This document shows, piece after piece, positions 10,856-20,155 of a stretch of 64,000 nucleotides of DNA; position 1 is the stretch's first letter, and every line of letters starts with the position of its first letter. The stretch covers positions 6,820,001 to 6,884,000 of the forward strand of contig NC_070564.1 of assembly GCF_026914185.1 (NCBI RefSeq). Reading direction: 5' to 3'. The stretch comes from Puccinia triticina. Its lineage: Eukaryota; Basidiomycota; Pucciniomycetes; Pucciniales; Pucciniaceae. The notes beneath the pieces were generated by a model. It saw only the letters and a list, made by a program, of their open reading frames with translations. It did not search any database and had not been told where the DNA came from. The position numbers were made by a program, and so were the translations under genes.

Positions 10856-11346
10856 AGGTTGTACCTTTCCTGAGCGCGGCGGAGTTGTCTTGTAGTATTG
10901 GTGCTAGTCAAACTTTAACCAGAAATGAAATTGACCCCCGATGTTTCATCTCTTGCACCATCACATCTCCCAGAGCCACAACCCAGACCCCCTTGCCCCC
11001 TACCTCCTTCCTGATTGATTCTGGAGTGACCCACGTTGTGTTGAGTGAATCCTATGCCGCCATGGCGGGATTACTCCGCAACGCCACTGCCTCAAGGTGG
11101 ACTGTCTTGGGATTTGATGGATCCACATCCCAAGCGGCGTATGAGATTGACCTGACCCTGAATGAAGAACCCCGCTCATCAAAATTCATCATCACCCAAC
11201 TGAAAGACATGTACAAAGGCATCCTTGGGATGCCATGGATCTGCAAACACGGACACCAAATTGACTGGACCACCCGTACCCTTGGCCCCAACCACTCCAA
11301 CATTGCAACTGCCTCCGCAGTTTTGTCCACTCCAAAAACATCCTAA
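10852..11346 (+). pseudogene. gypsy pol: aspartic protease segment
   Basis: Retropepsin-like protease that would process Gag-Pol. The active-site motif reads FLIDSGVTHVVLS (DSG at about 11018-11026), and ILGMPWICKHGHQIDW follows at about 11221, the usual protease end in chromoviruses. A TAA at 11344-11346 ends the frame exactly where a 244-bp tandem duplication begins; the second copy has TCA there. It is part of the broken pol. Confidence 0.8.
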
Positions 11347-11675
11347 ACAGAGGGCCAAGGGCCCATGATGGGGAACACTAGGATTTTTGACGAGGGTGTG
11401 TGTGTTTTACTGCCCCCGCAATGTGAGATCCATACTCCCTGAAACGGCTGGCAAGCTTGTTTTCCCCTTGGATAGCACTCCGCACCCCAACTGGAATCCT
11501 GACCCTCCGCAACCTGAATGGAACCCCACCAACCCCGCCAAAACGTTTGCTACGGCTTTGGCGGTATTGTCCGCTCGGCAAACATCCTCAACAGAGGGCC
11601 AGGGGCCCATGATGGGGAAAGCTAGGATTTGTGACAAGGGGGTGTATATTTTACCACCCCCGCAATGTGAGTCCA
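11314..11675 (+). repeat. 244-bp tandem duplication inside pol
   Basis: The stretch around ACAGAGGGCCAAGGGCCCAT at 11347 recurs at 11591 with about 85% identity over at least 110 bp. The 244-bp offset is not a multiple of three, so it shifts the pol frame by one and separates protease from RT. Confidence 0.8.
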
Positions 11676-12868
11676 ATAAAGTTTCTCCGCAATCATTCTC
11701 CAAAGCAGCTGTCAAGCCCCTTTCTCTCCTAGAACATTACACCACAGAGATCAGTGCCGCCAAGACATTGTGGTTGACCTACGCCCGGCTAGCGGCCGCG
11801 GGAAAGGCCGCTATTGCAGCGTGGACCGCCAAAGAACTAGTCCCGCAGTGCTACCACCAATTCATTGACATGTTCCACAAATCCAGCGCTAAGAGCCTAC
11901 CGCCACGGAGAAAATATGAATTTTGTGTTGAACTAGTCCCCAGAGCCACACCGCAAGCAAGCACAATCATTCCACTTTCACCGGCAGAGAACCAAGCACT
12001 CAACACACTGATTGCGGAAGGACTGGCCAGCGGAACAATCCTGAGAACTACATCAACATGGGTGGCCCCAGTTCTATTCACTGGGAAGAAGGACGGAAAC
12101 CTCCGCCCCTGTTTTGACTACCAAAAACTCAACGCGCTGACAGTGAAGAACTGTCATCCCCTTCCGCTGACCATGGACCTGGTTGAAAGCCTGCTAAACG
12201 CCAACACCTTCACAAAACTAGACCTCTGCAACGCCTACAGAAACCTCTGCGTGGCGGAGGGAGATGAGGATAAGCTAGCTTTCATCTGCAAGGCGGGGCA
12301 ATTTGCTCCGCTCACTATGCCATTTGGACCCACAGGAGCGCCGGGATACTTTCAATACTTCATGAAAGACATCCTCCTTGGACAAATTGGAAAGGACACC
12401 GCCGCGTACCTGGATTACATTATGGTGTACACACAGAAAGTTTCCAATCACACAGCGGTGGTCAACAGAATCCTGGAGACCCTGAGCAAGCATCAATTAT
12501 GGCTGAAACTGGAGAAATGTGAATTTTCAAAACCGGAGGTGGAATATCTTGGACTCTTAATTGCATGTAACCGGATTAGAATGGACCCCACAAAAGTGAA
12601 GGCGGTGACAGAGTGGCCCGCACCGCGGAACGTTACAGAACTCCAGCGGTTCATTGGATTCTCCAACTTTTACCGCCGGTTCATTGACCACTTCTCGGGG
12701 AAGACCAGACCTCTACATGACCTGACCAAAGCAAAAACCCCCTCTGTCTGGGATGACAAATGTAACTCCGTGTTTGAATGCCTAAAGACCGCCTTCACAT
12801 CCGCTCCAATACTCAAGATTGCGGACCCGTACAAGCCTTTTATCCTGGAATGCAACTGCCACTACAGC
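11387..12868 (+). pseudogene. gypsy pol: reverse transcriptase segment
   Basis: RNA-dependent DNA polymerase domain of the Ty3/gypsy type. The open frame carries WVAPVLFTGKKDGNLRPCFDY, TKLDLCNAYRNL, TMPFGPTGAPGYFQ and EYLGLLIACNRIRMDPTKVKA, followed by the connection segment IGFSNFYRRFIDHFSG. The catalytic box, normally YLDDI, reads YLDYI (about 12408-12422): the second metal-binding Asp is a Tyr, so the enzyme would be inactive. The frame enters a foreign inverted-repeat element at about 12869, just at the start of RNase H (FILECNC). Confidence 0.88.
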
Positions 12869-13512
12869 CTGTACTTCATATCCCATGCCGGTTATCTGGT
12901 AAAAACACCAGGATATTTGGTATCATTATTTTTTCCTTTGTCTGTGGCAACAACATGTCACAGACAAGTCACAACGTGTTACAGACGAGTCACAACATGT
13001 CACAAACATTGCACAACATGTCACAAACATTGCACAACATGTCACAGACATTTCACAGCATGGCCAAGATGTTTCACAGCATGTCTAAGACATTTCACAG
13101 CATGTCTAAGACATTTCACGCATGTCACAGACATTTCACAGTATGTCACAGACGTTTTGCAAGATGCTACAAACATTTCACAAGAGGCTTCTGTGTGTAG
13201 CATCTTGTGAAAGGTCTGTGACATGCTGTGAAAAGCCTGTGACATGATGTGAATTTTTTGTGACTTGTCTGTCACATGCTGTGACTTGTCTGTGACATGG
13301 TGTGACTTGTCTGTGAAATGGTGTGACTTGTCTGTGACATGGTATGACTTGTCTGTGACATGTTGCGACTTGTATGTGACATGTTGTGAATTGCCTGTGA
13401 CACGTTGTTGCCACAGACAAAGGAAAAAAAATGATGATACCAAATATCCTGTTTTTTTTATCAAATATCCTGGTGTTTTTACCAGATAACCCATATGGGA
13501 TATGAGGTACAG
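12869..13512. mobile_element. inverted-repeat element carrying a CACAGACATTTCA minisatellite
   Basis: Arms of roughly 95 bp face each other: left from CTGTACTTCATATCCCAT, right ending at TATGAGGTACAG. Both include the blocks TTATCTGGTAAAAACACCAG and GGATATTTGGTATCAT, and TTTGTCTGTGGCAACAA. Between them lie two opposed minisatellite halves, CACAGACATTTCA-type (12955-13190) and its complement TGTGACTTGTCTGTGA-type (13210-13400), so nearly the whole 644 bp can fold back. It interrupts the gypsy pol at the RNase H start. Confidence 0.75.
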
Positions 13513-14495
13513 TGCGGGACACCACTTTTGTGCTAGCCCCCTGGGGGTGTCCCAAATGTTGGGCTCGAGAAATTCACAAAAATCCCCCAATACCCCGGGG
13601 GTTGTGGGGAGGGTTAGGGGGGTGACCAGTGTAAATATCACAAGTCCAGGTGCAAGATGTCTTTCCCCAGCCTCCAAGATGGTGCCTATGACAACAGCAC
13701 AAAGAGCTCACATTGAAAGACAAAGAAAAGAGTCCTTACTTTGAAGAAAATCCTCCTCAAGCCAACCAAAAAAGCCACTGAAACCCTTCTTGCAGCCTCA
13801 AAAACCACCTGTTGTCCTTATTGCTGACAAAGACGATCCTATTTTAATTCAAAGCAACAATGAGGATAATTTTGGTCTATTCAAAACTCCTCTCCTAGAA
13901 AAATATCAAGAAGAAGAAATTGCTATGGCTGAAGAGACTCAACGGATGCGTAATTGGTGTTGCAATGGCAAAACCTCCGACAAAAATGATGAAGTTGACG
14001 AAGCTACCAGGAAGATCTTGTGGCCGATCTGGTACTCAAAGGATAAAGAAGATCCAGCGCAGAAGAAAAGGTGATTTCTCAAAAGTGGAAATTCAAAGTA
14101 CAAGATGCCAGTTCCTAGCTCCGACCCAAACTCAAAGAAACTTGTTCTTTTCCTATGAATACAAGGCCTCGGTTTTGTACTGCAATGCTCCAAAACCCAC
14201 TATAAGTGCATAATATACACTTAATACATAGTCTATATGCATAATGCACCTCCATAGTGCCATACTATGGCCTGTAAGTCCATGTGTCCCAAATCCAAAC
14301 CACCCAAAAAGTGAAACTTTTTTCTGAGCAGTGCCACAGAGCTGGTGAGATATTTATAGAATCCCCTAGCTCTGTAGAGCTCAAAAATGTCACTTTGGTG
14401 TATTGTACATGATATATGTAAACCCTGATAGGTCTCAAAAAATGAAAACATTTTTGCAGGCGCGGGCTAGCACAAAAGTGACGTCCTGCACTGTA
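13508..14495. mobile_element. 988-bp element with 32-bp TIRs
   Basis: The ends read TACAGTGCRGGACRYCACTT continuing to TTGTGCTAGCCC, with the complement at 14464-14495; only three positions differ. The left end overlaps the preceding inverted-repeat element by TACAG. Inside is a coding-like remnant (13790-14074, + frame) containing LLEKYQEEEIAMAEETQRMR and DEVDEATRKILWPIWYSKDK, which I do not recognise. After it the gypsy RNase H frame resumes. Confidence 0.7.
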
Positions 14496-15017
14496 AAGGT
14501 TGTAGTGGGCTCTGACTTTGCGCTTGAAGCAGTCCTGTCTCAAGTCTGCGACAAAGACAAAGAAATCCACCTTGTTGCTTACTTATCCCAATTATTGGTA
14601 CAGGTGGAGAAGAACTACAAGATCTTTGACAAGGAACTATTGGCCATTGTTGCCACTTTCAAAGAGTGGTGGCAGTACCTTGAGGGAATCCCGCACTGCC
14701 TGACTGCCATTGTTTACAGGGATCACCAGAACCTGGAAAGCTTCATGACCACCAAGAAGCTCACTCGGAGACAGGCGTGGTGGGCGGAGACCATGGGTTG
14801 CTTTGATTTCAAAATCATCTTCCGCTTGGGCCTCCAAGCCACCAAACCCAATGCTCTTTCCAGAAGACCGGAACTTGCCCCTGCCCCTGGCAAGAAACTG
14901 ACCTTTCGGAAGCTGTTGAAGCCCAACAAAATCACCCAGCAGACCTTTGCGGAGATATCAGAGTTTGAATCCTGGTTTGAAGACCAATACATTGACTTGG
15001 CGGAGGCGGAGCATTGA
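14496..15017 (+). pseudogene. gypsy pol: RNase H segment
   Basis: RNase H would remove the RNA strand during reverse transcription. After the insertion the frame resumes with SDFALEAVLSQVCDKDKE, then LLVQVEKNYKIFDKELLAIV and QATKPNALSRRPEL, the standard Ty3/gypsy RNase H order. A TGA at 15015-15017 interrupts the linker to integrase; it fits a CGA-to-TGA change, because the same frame continues in a pol-like manner afterwards. Confidence 0.85.
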
Positions 15018-16500
15018 TTCAAGGTTGACGTACTAGGAGCGGATGCGGAGAAAAAGGCGGAGGATGGACCAGCCATGTCAGATGTGGAGCTCATCACCAG
15101 AATCAGGGAATTGACTCCGCTTGACGCACATCTGACCAGATGGATGGAATCCTCAAGAACCTCTGCGGGAAACCGGAACAGATACGTGGAGGCAGACAGC
15201 ATTTTGTAGGACAAAGGACGGATAGTTGTACCGGTGGACCCAGCACTGCGGACGGAGATATTGAAGAGCCGACATGGCAGCAAAGCGGCGGCGGGCCACC
15301 CAGGCCAATCCCGCACCCTTGCCCTGGTCCGGCGGAGTTTTGGGTGGAACAGCCAGAAGAAGTTTGTCAATCAATACGTGGATGGATGCAATTCTTGCCA
15401 ATGGGTTAAAGCCTCAACGCAACAGCCATTCAGGACACTGGAGCCGCTGCCAATTTTGGTGGGGCCGTGGACGGACATCAGCTATGATCTCATCACAGAC
15501 CTTCCTGAATCCTGCTCCTACAACAGCATGCTGACTGTTGTTGACCGCCTGACAAAGATGGTGCACTTTATTCCCTGCAGGAAGTCCATGAATGCGGAGC
15601 AGTTAGCAGATCTGATGGTGGAGCACGTTTGGAAACTTCATGGCACTCCAAAGACTATTGTCTCTGACTGAGGGAGCGTTTTTGTGTCCCAAATCACCCG
15701 CGAATTGGACAACTGACTTGGCATCCGCCTCCAACCATCTACAGCGCACCACTCAAGGACAGATGCAACAAAGGGTAGTTGCGTTACATTGCTTTATCTG
15801 CGCAATTTTGGTAACGTAACTATCCCCTTTATCCGGGGCCCTCTGTTACTTTACTAGTAACAGGGCCATTTTAGGCCCCGCGCGTAACGTAACGGGCCTC
15901 ATTTTTGAGGCCCGTTATTGCGTTATCCCCCGGATAACGCAATAACAGACCGTTTAAGGCTTTTTAGCCGCATTTTTTGCCCGTTCTCAGGGGCTCTGCG
16001 CGCCGCAATAATGCAACAAGCATGATAAAAACCGGCTTAATGTGGTGCAATAACGTAATTGCACCGCTGTTACGCGTAACACGTAGATAATAACAAAAAT
16101 TCTGTTGCATTACCGTTATCTACGCGTTATGCGCAGCGAAACTACCCTTTGTTGACAGATGGACAGTCGGAAATTGCAAACAAAGCGGTGGAGCAATACC
16201 TCTGCCACTTTGTGAGCTACCAACAGGACAATTGGGCTCCCCCCTGGCAATGGCGAAGTTTGCATACAACAACAACAGCCACATGTCAATAGGGGTGTCC
16301 CCATTCAAGGCAAATTACGGATTCAACCCATTGTTCAGCGGAGTTCCATTGGCAGAGCAGTGTGTACCAGCAGTGGCAGAGTGACTCCGCCAGCTTGCTG
16401 AGGTACAGGAAGAGCTTAAGCACTGTCTGGAGGCGGCGCAAAAGGCCATGAAAATCCAGTTTGACAGCGGAGACTGGAATGGAACAGTGGAGACAAGGTT
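15018..16500 (+). pseudogene. gypsy pol: integrase, broken and interrupted
   Basis: Integrase remnant. An H2C2-like region (SRHGSKAAAGHPGQSRTLAL, then VDGCNSCQWVK) precedes a core with ISYDLITDLPES and MLTVVDRLTKMVHFIPC. In-frame stops occur at about 15208 (TAG), 15669 (TGA in the conserved SDRG motif) and about 15714 (TGA). A 389-bp MITE splits it at 15766. Beyond the MITE, EIANKAVEQYLCHFV continues in frame, followed by a frame change near 16245 and two more stops (16381, 16507). Confidence 0.85.
15766..16154. mobile_element. hAT-type MITE in integrase
   Basis: 389 bp bounded by CAACAAAGGGTAGTT and its complement, with ACAGATG repeated on both sides (15759-15765, 16155-16161; 8 bp if the terminal G is shared). 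The interior is rich in GTAACG and GCGTTA motifs like the subterminal parts of the hAT at 5550, but the ends differ, so it belongs to another family. Removing it restores the integrase reading. Confidence 0.82.
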
Positions 16501-16545
16501 TGGCTAGATGGACACAATATCTCGACAACCCGCCCCAGCCCTAAA

Positions 16546-16962
16546 TTGGAACATCACTGGCTTGGACCATTTCCAATAGCTAGCAGAATCTCAAACTCTG
16601 CTTACAAACTGACCCTTCTGCTCTCCATGCAGGGAGTCCACCCAGTTTTCCACGTGTCAGTACTCCGCAAACACAAGCCCAATGAAATTACCCACCAACA
16701 GCGGCGGACCCCAGAACCGGTAACCGTCAACGGCAGAGATGAGTGGGAGGTTGACGTCATACTGGACAGCCAACGGAGAGGGCAGAAAACTCAATACCTT
16801 GTCAGCTGGCGCAGATTTGGACCGGCGGAGAATTTGTGGGAACCGGAGGCAAACCTGAAGACCAGCGGAGTTCAACTCAAAATTTCCGAAGGCAGCGGCC
16901 AGGCATTGGAGGACGCAGAGAAGAAAGTGAGAGGGCAAGCTTTTTCCCACTGGGTTTTTTAA
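16546..16962 (+). pseudogene. gypsy pol C-terminus: chromodomain
   Basis: End of the integrase. The GPY/F-like part reads HHWLGPFPIASRISNSAYKL and VHPVFHVSVLRKHKP. A chromodomain follows (WEVDVILDSQRRGQKTQYLV, SWRRFGPAENLWEPEANL, about 16744-16860). In chromoviruses this domain reads histone methylation and steers integration to heterochromatin. The domain itself is uninterrupted to a TAA at 16960-16962, but it is disconnected from the rest of pol by upstream stops. Confidence 0.88.
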
Positions 16963-17050
16963 TGCTTCCCAGGGACAGAATGCAGAGCCAAAAGTGGAGG
17001 AATGTTTTTATTTTTCATTAATCAACCAGGAAAGGGAGCGGCTTGGGCAT

Positions 17051-17064
17051 TAAAGGGGGGATAA
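17051..17064 (+). promoter_or_regulatory. polypurine tract
   Basis: TTAAAGGGGGGATAA lies directly before the 3' LTR start, the usual priming site for plus-strand DNA synthesis. Confidence 0.7.
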
Positions 17065-17153
17065 TGTTATGAGCCGTAGCACGGGCTCTGCAGCGCAGAC
17101 TCACGTTTACATAGACTACATGTACATGTCACGGAATATACTCAAGGTTTGAG
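17065..17153 (+). repeat. truncated 3' LTR
   Basis: Matches the first 89 bp or so of the 5' LTR, then similarity stops abruptly after CAAGGTTTGAGA. The remaining roughly 300 bp of LTR are absent within the window. Confidence 0.8.
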
Positions 17154-17918
17154 ATTCATTTTTTTATTTTCCTGTCACTTTTGAACAGATCTGGAATTCC
17201 AGATTTCGCAGGGAAATCTGGAATCTGGAACTCTGGATCACTTCGGGGATCTTTGGGGACCCAGATTTCCCTGCAAAATTTGATATCTGGTGGCTCAGAT
17301 CTGACTTTCCAGATTGACAGGAAGTCCTCCACTTTTTTTATTTTGTAATCATTCTTGGGAAGTTGTTTTCCACCACTGTAGCCAATGTTATGACTTGAAA
17401 TCTGTGGCCTGAGCTTCTTCATTGAAAAATGTGGTGTCAAAAACATCAAATAACCCACTGGATATATGTGTTTTTTTTAGTCCAATAGCCATGAGGATGT
17501 TCCAAAAGGAGAACTGTTTAGGCTGTATTCATCCCAGCAATCAGCCTTGTGACCTTTCAGCTGGAGAGATTTAAGAGGTAATGGTCATGGAGGATCAGTG
17601 TTGTGTTGCTCATCCCTTGGTGATGACTATGGCCAATCATACTTTAATGGTCCTGGGAAGGATGCATTGCAATAAATCAAAACCTCTTTTTTGGCAAGAG
17701 TTTATCCTCTGATTCCACCTCACTTCTCCAGTTCTCACTTGCTAAAATTGAAGGACTTCCCTTCAGTTTACAAGCCTGTTTAAAGTTGGATCTGGCACTT
17801 GTAAATCCAGATCTGAATTGCATTGTAGATTTAGCTTTAGAAGCTTTTACGCATGCTTGAGATCCCGGAATACCTGCCAGATTTACAACCCCAGGTATTC
17901 CAGCAACTTGGGCTCATT
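17154..17918. other. intergenic repeat debris
   Basis: Contains short inverted blocks around TCCAGATTT and AAATCTGGA (17180-17310). A stretch at about 17470-17535 (TCCAATAGCCATGAGGATGT and onward) resembles 34095-34155, so it is a dispersed repeat. No coding frame is supported. Confidence 0.5.
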
Positions 17919-17967
17919 GGGTTAATTAAATGGGGGATGAGGCCCTCATCCCCCATTTAATTAACCC
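17919..17967. repeat. perfect 49-bp palindrome
   Basis: Two 24-bp arms (GGGTTAATTAAATGGGGGAT then GAGG, and the exact complement) around a single central C at 17943. It directly abuts the 43-bp satellite array. Confidence 0.9.
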
Positions 17968-18260
17968 GGTCATCAAGAGTACACAATCCTCTTGATGGCC
18001 AGTAACAACTGGTCATTGAGAGGACACAGACCTCTTGATGACTAGTACAGACCGGGTATCAAGAGGACTCAACCCTATCAATGGTGGGTACAGGCCGGTC
18101 ATCAAGAGTACACAACCCTCTCAATGTGCGGTCTGTACCAGTCATCAAGAAGACTCAACCCTCTCAATGGCTGGTACAGGCCGGTCATCAAGAGTACACA
18201 ACCCTCTTGATGCCCGTTCTGTACTGGTCATTGAGAGGACTCAACCCTCTCAATGGCCGG
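17968..18260. repeat. 43-bp satellite, array 1 (about 7 units)
   Basis: Units begin GGTCATCAAGAG and contain CTCTTGATGRCC, so each unit has internal dyad symmetry. The last unit is cut by the CACTA-type element at 18261. The same family forms a second array at 50166. Confidence 0.82.
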
Positions 18261-19201
18261 CACTGCAAGAAAAACTCTAGAAACTGCTTGCAGTTGAGAT
18301 GCAGCAAGCTTGAATCAAGCCTCAGCTCAAGCTGGAGTCAAGCATCCAAATTCTGTGCTGGTGCACCTTGAGTGTCTACCTTGTTCAGCATCCCAATGCT
18401 GAACATTCTGTAGTGATCATGCAGTAGGCTGAGGCAAATGTTCAACCTTGAAAATGAGCATCCCCCTGAGCACCCTGTTATTTTATTTTATTACACACTC
18501 CATGTGCCATTGAATCCAGCCAGAATAACATAAAAAGGGTGTGTAGTTGTACACATGAAAGGGATATGTACATAAGAAATGAATATGTAAGCATGAAAGG
18601 GGAATGTGAAAAGTTCTGTTAACACATAAAAGGGATATTTACACATGATGAAAGGGGTATGTATGCATGAAAGGGGTTTGTATGTATGAAAGGAGTATGT
18701 GCAGTAAGGGGTATTTGCACATGAAAGGGATATGTAAACATCAAAGGGGTATGTAAACCTGAATGATGGAAGGGGTATTGAAAGGGATGTAAAAAACTCA
18801 AAAGGGACATGTAAAAATGAAAGGTTCATGAACGCATGATGGAAGGGGTATGTACCCATTGTGAAAGGGATACATGCACATGAAAGGGATACACGCACAT
18901 GAAAGGGGTATGCGCACATAAAGGGGTAACATTTTGGAAGGGGTGAATGCATAAAAAGGGATATGTGCACATGAAAGGGGTATGTGCACATGAAAGGGGA
19001 ATTTGCACAGGTATCAACTCAGTATTTTGGAGCCTGTACTCAGTTTTTTTGGAGCTTAGACTCACTCTTGCATGAATTATGTAATTTGGATGTAATCAGC
19101 CAGAATCAGCCAGTGCTTGATTCTTGCATGAGGCACAGCTTGCCTTGAGCTCTTGCATCTATTCTCAACTGCAAGCAGTCTCTAGAGTTTTTCTTGCAGT
19201 G
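18261..19201. mobile_element. CACTA-type non-autonomous element, copy 2
   Basis: Same ends as the element at 6139 (CACTGCAAGAAAAACTCTAG and its complement) but opposite orientation and shorter (941 bp). It contains the minisatellite in reverse (CATGAAAGGGGTATGTRCA type). Flanking trinucleotides CGG and TGG agree at two of three positions, so the target duplication has decayed or is absent. Confidence 0.8.
18540..19015. repeat. 19-bp minisatellite inside CACTA copy 2
   Basis: About 20 degenerate units of CATGAAAGGGGTATGTACA, the complement of the array at 6318-7130. Spacing and unit content differ from copy 1, so the arrays evolved separately after duplication. Confidence 0.75.
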
Positions 19202-20155
19202 TGGTGTGGTGATTTATATTGACAAGCATGGTAGAATGTCCACTTGGAAATAGGGTGGGCGGCAATGCACAATTGGCTGAGTGCAGATTGCATTCAGCAA
19301 CATGAGCACTGAAGATGATTTCAGGAAAGCAGGACAAGAAAAGCTTCTGGAGAGGCACACTCACAGAAAGCACAGATTGGATGCTATGTGGATTGCAGAC
19401 CACAGAGTTTGGATTGGCTGGCAGACTGGTGTGGTAACCCTGTTCATGTCCTTACCATCACTTTCATGTCACATGAACCCTTCCAAAATCTCCCATGATT
19501 ATCTTGTTTTCAGATTCTACAACCCATTTTACCCCTAGTCATCCACTTATTCTACATAGGATTTCCAAATGGATCAGTAGTTATTGGTATTCACAGTTTT
19601 GGCAGTTATTTTCTTCATACACATCCTTAGCATGATTACATACATCATTCATTAGTAACATAGCTACATAGAACTGAAGATTTTACATAGCTTCATTACA
19701 CATTATCAGCAGTACATTCCTTGATAGCTCTTGTAGCTATTACCAAATGCTCATTTTCATTTCTTCATGGTTTATTATACTAATCATTTCTACCTGTACA
19801 ACATCCCCTGTGTAATTTAATCAGCCAATCCAAAACCTCTACAGACGAACGAAGTGGCATATCTTGCAGCAAGTATGGACACCCATACACCAAAATACAT
19901 ATTTTCTCTCAGCTCCTGCAGTAGATGGTGCCCATGAGACGATCTGCTGGATGCCCTGCAAAAATATGTGGTGGCTTGGTCAAGCCAGTCATCACTGAAT
20001 GTTGTATCTTTTGAGCCAGGAACACGGGTGGTTCTTGTTTTTTTTTTTTTTTTTTTTTTTTCTTCTGTGATGGATATGTGCCAATCATGAACATATCCAG
20101 TAATGTACATGATTAAAATAGTTATCTGGATGTTGGGAGCCATTCCACTGGGAGA
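19202..20155. other. intergenic, no gene seen
   Basis: AT-rich, with a run of about 24 T at 20038-20061. No coherent coding frame or inverted repeat was found. Confidence 0.45.

Larger units (their letters stand above)
5144..17153 (+). mobile_element. Ty3/gypsy chromovirus, degenerate, with nested insertions
   Basis: LTR retrotransposon read left to right: 5' LTR 5144 to about 5529, tRNA-Met-type PBS TGGTATCAG at 5535, gag at 9848, protease, RT, RNase H, integrase with a C-terminal chromodomain ending at 16962, polypurine tract at 17051-17064, and a truncated 3' LTR from 17065. The two LTRs share about 90 bp, with around ten differences, from TGTTATGAGC to CAAGGTTTGAGA; the 3' LTR then stops, so the element is broken there and no target duplication can be read. 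Four foreign elements interrupt it (5550-9839, 12869-13512, 13508-14495, 15766-16154). Many stop codons, a pol frameshift duplication and a mutated RT active site show it is dead. Confidence 0.9.

Noticed and set aside
13042..13677. Reverse frame of 211 codons rich in His/Val/Thr-Asp-Lys-Ser repeats
   Set aside because: It is the translation of the inverted-repeat minisatellite element, not a gene.
16286..16528. Reverse 80-codon frame in the integrase tail
   Set aside because: It lies antisense to the clear integrase reading (EIANKAVEQYL...) and has no support.
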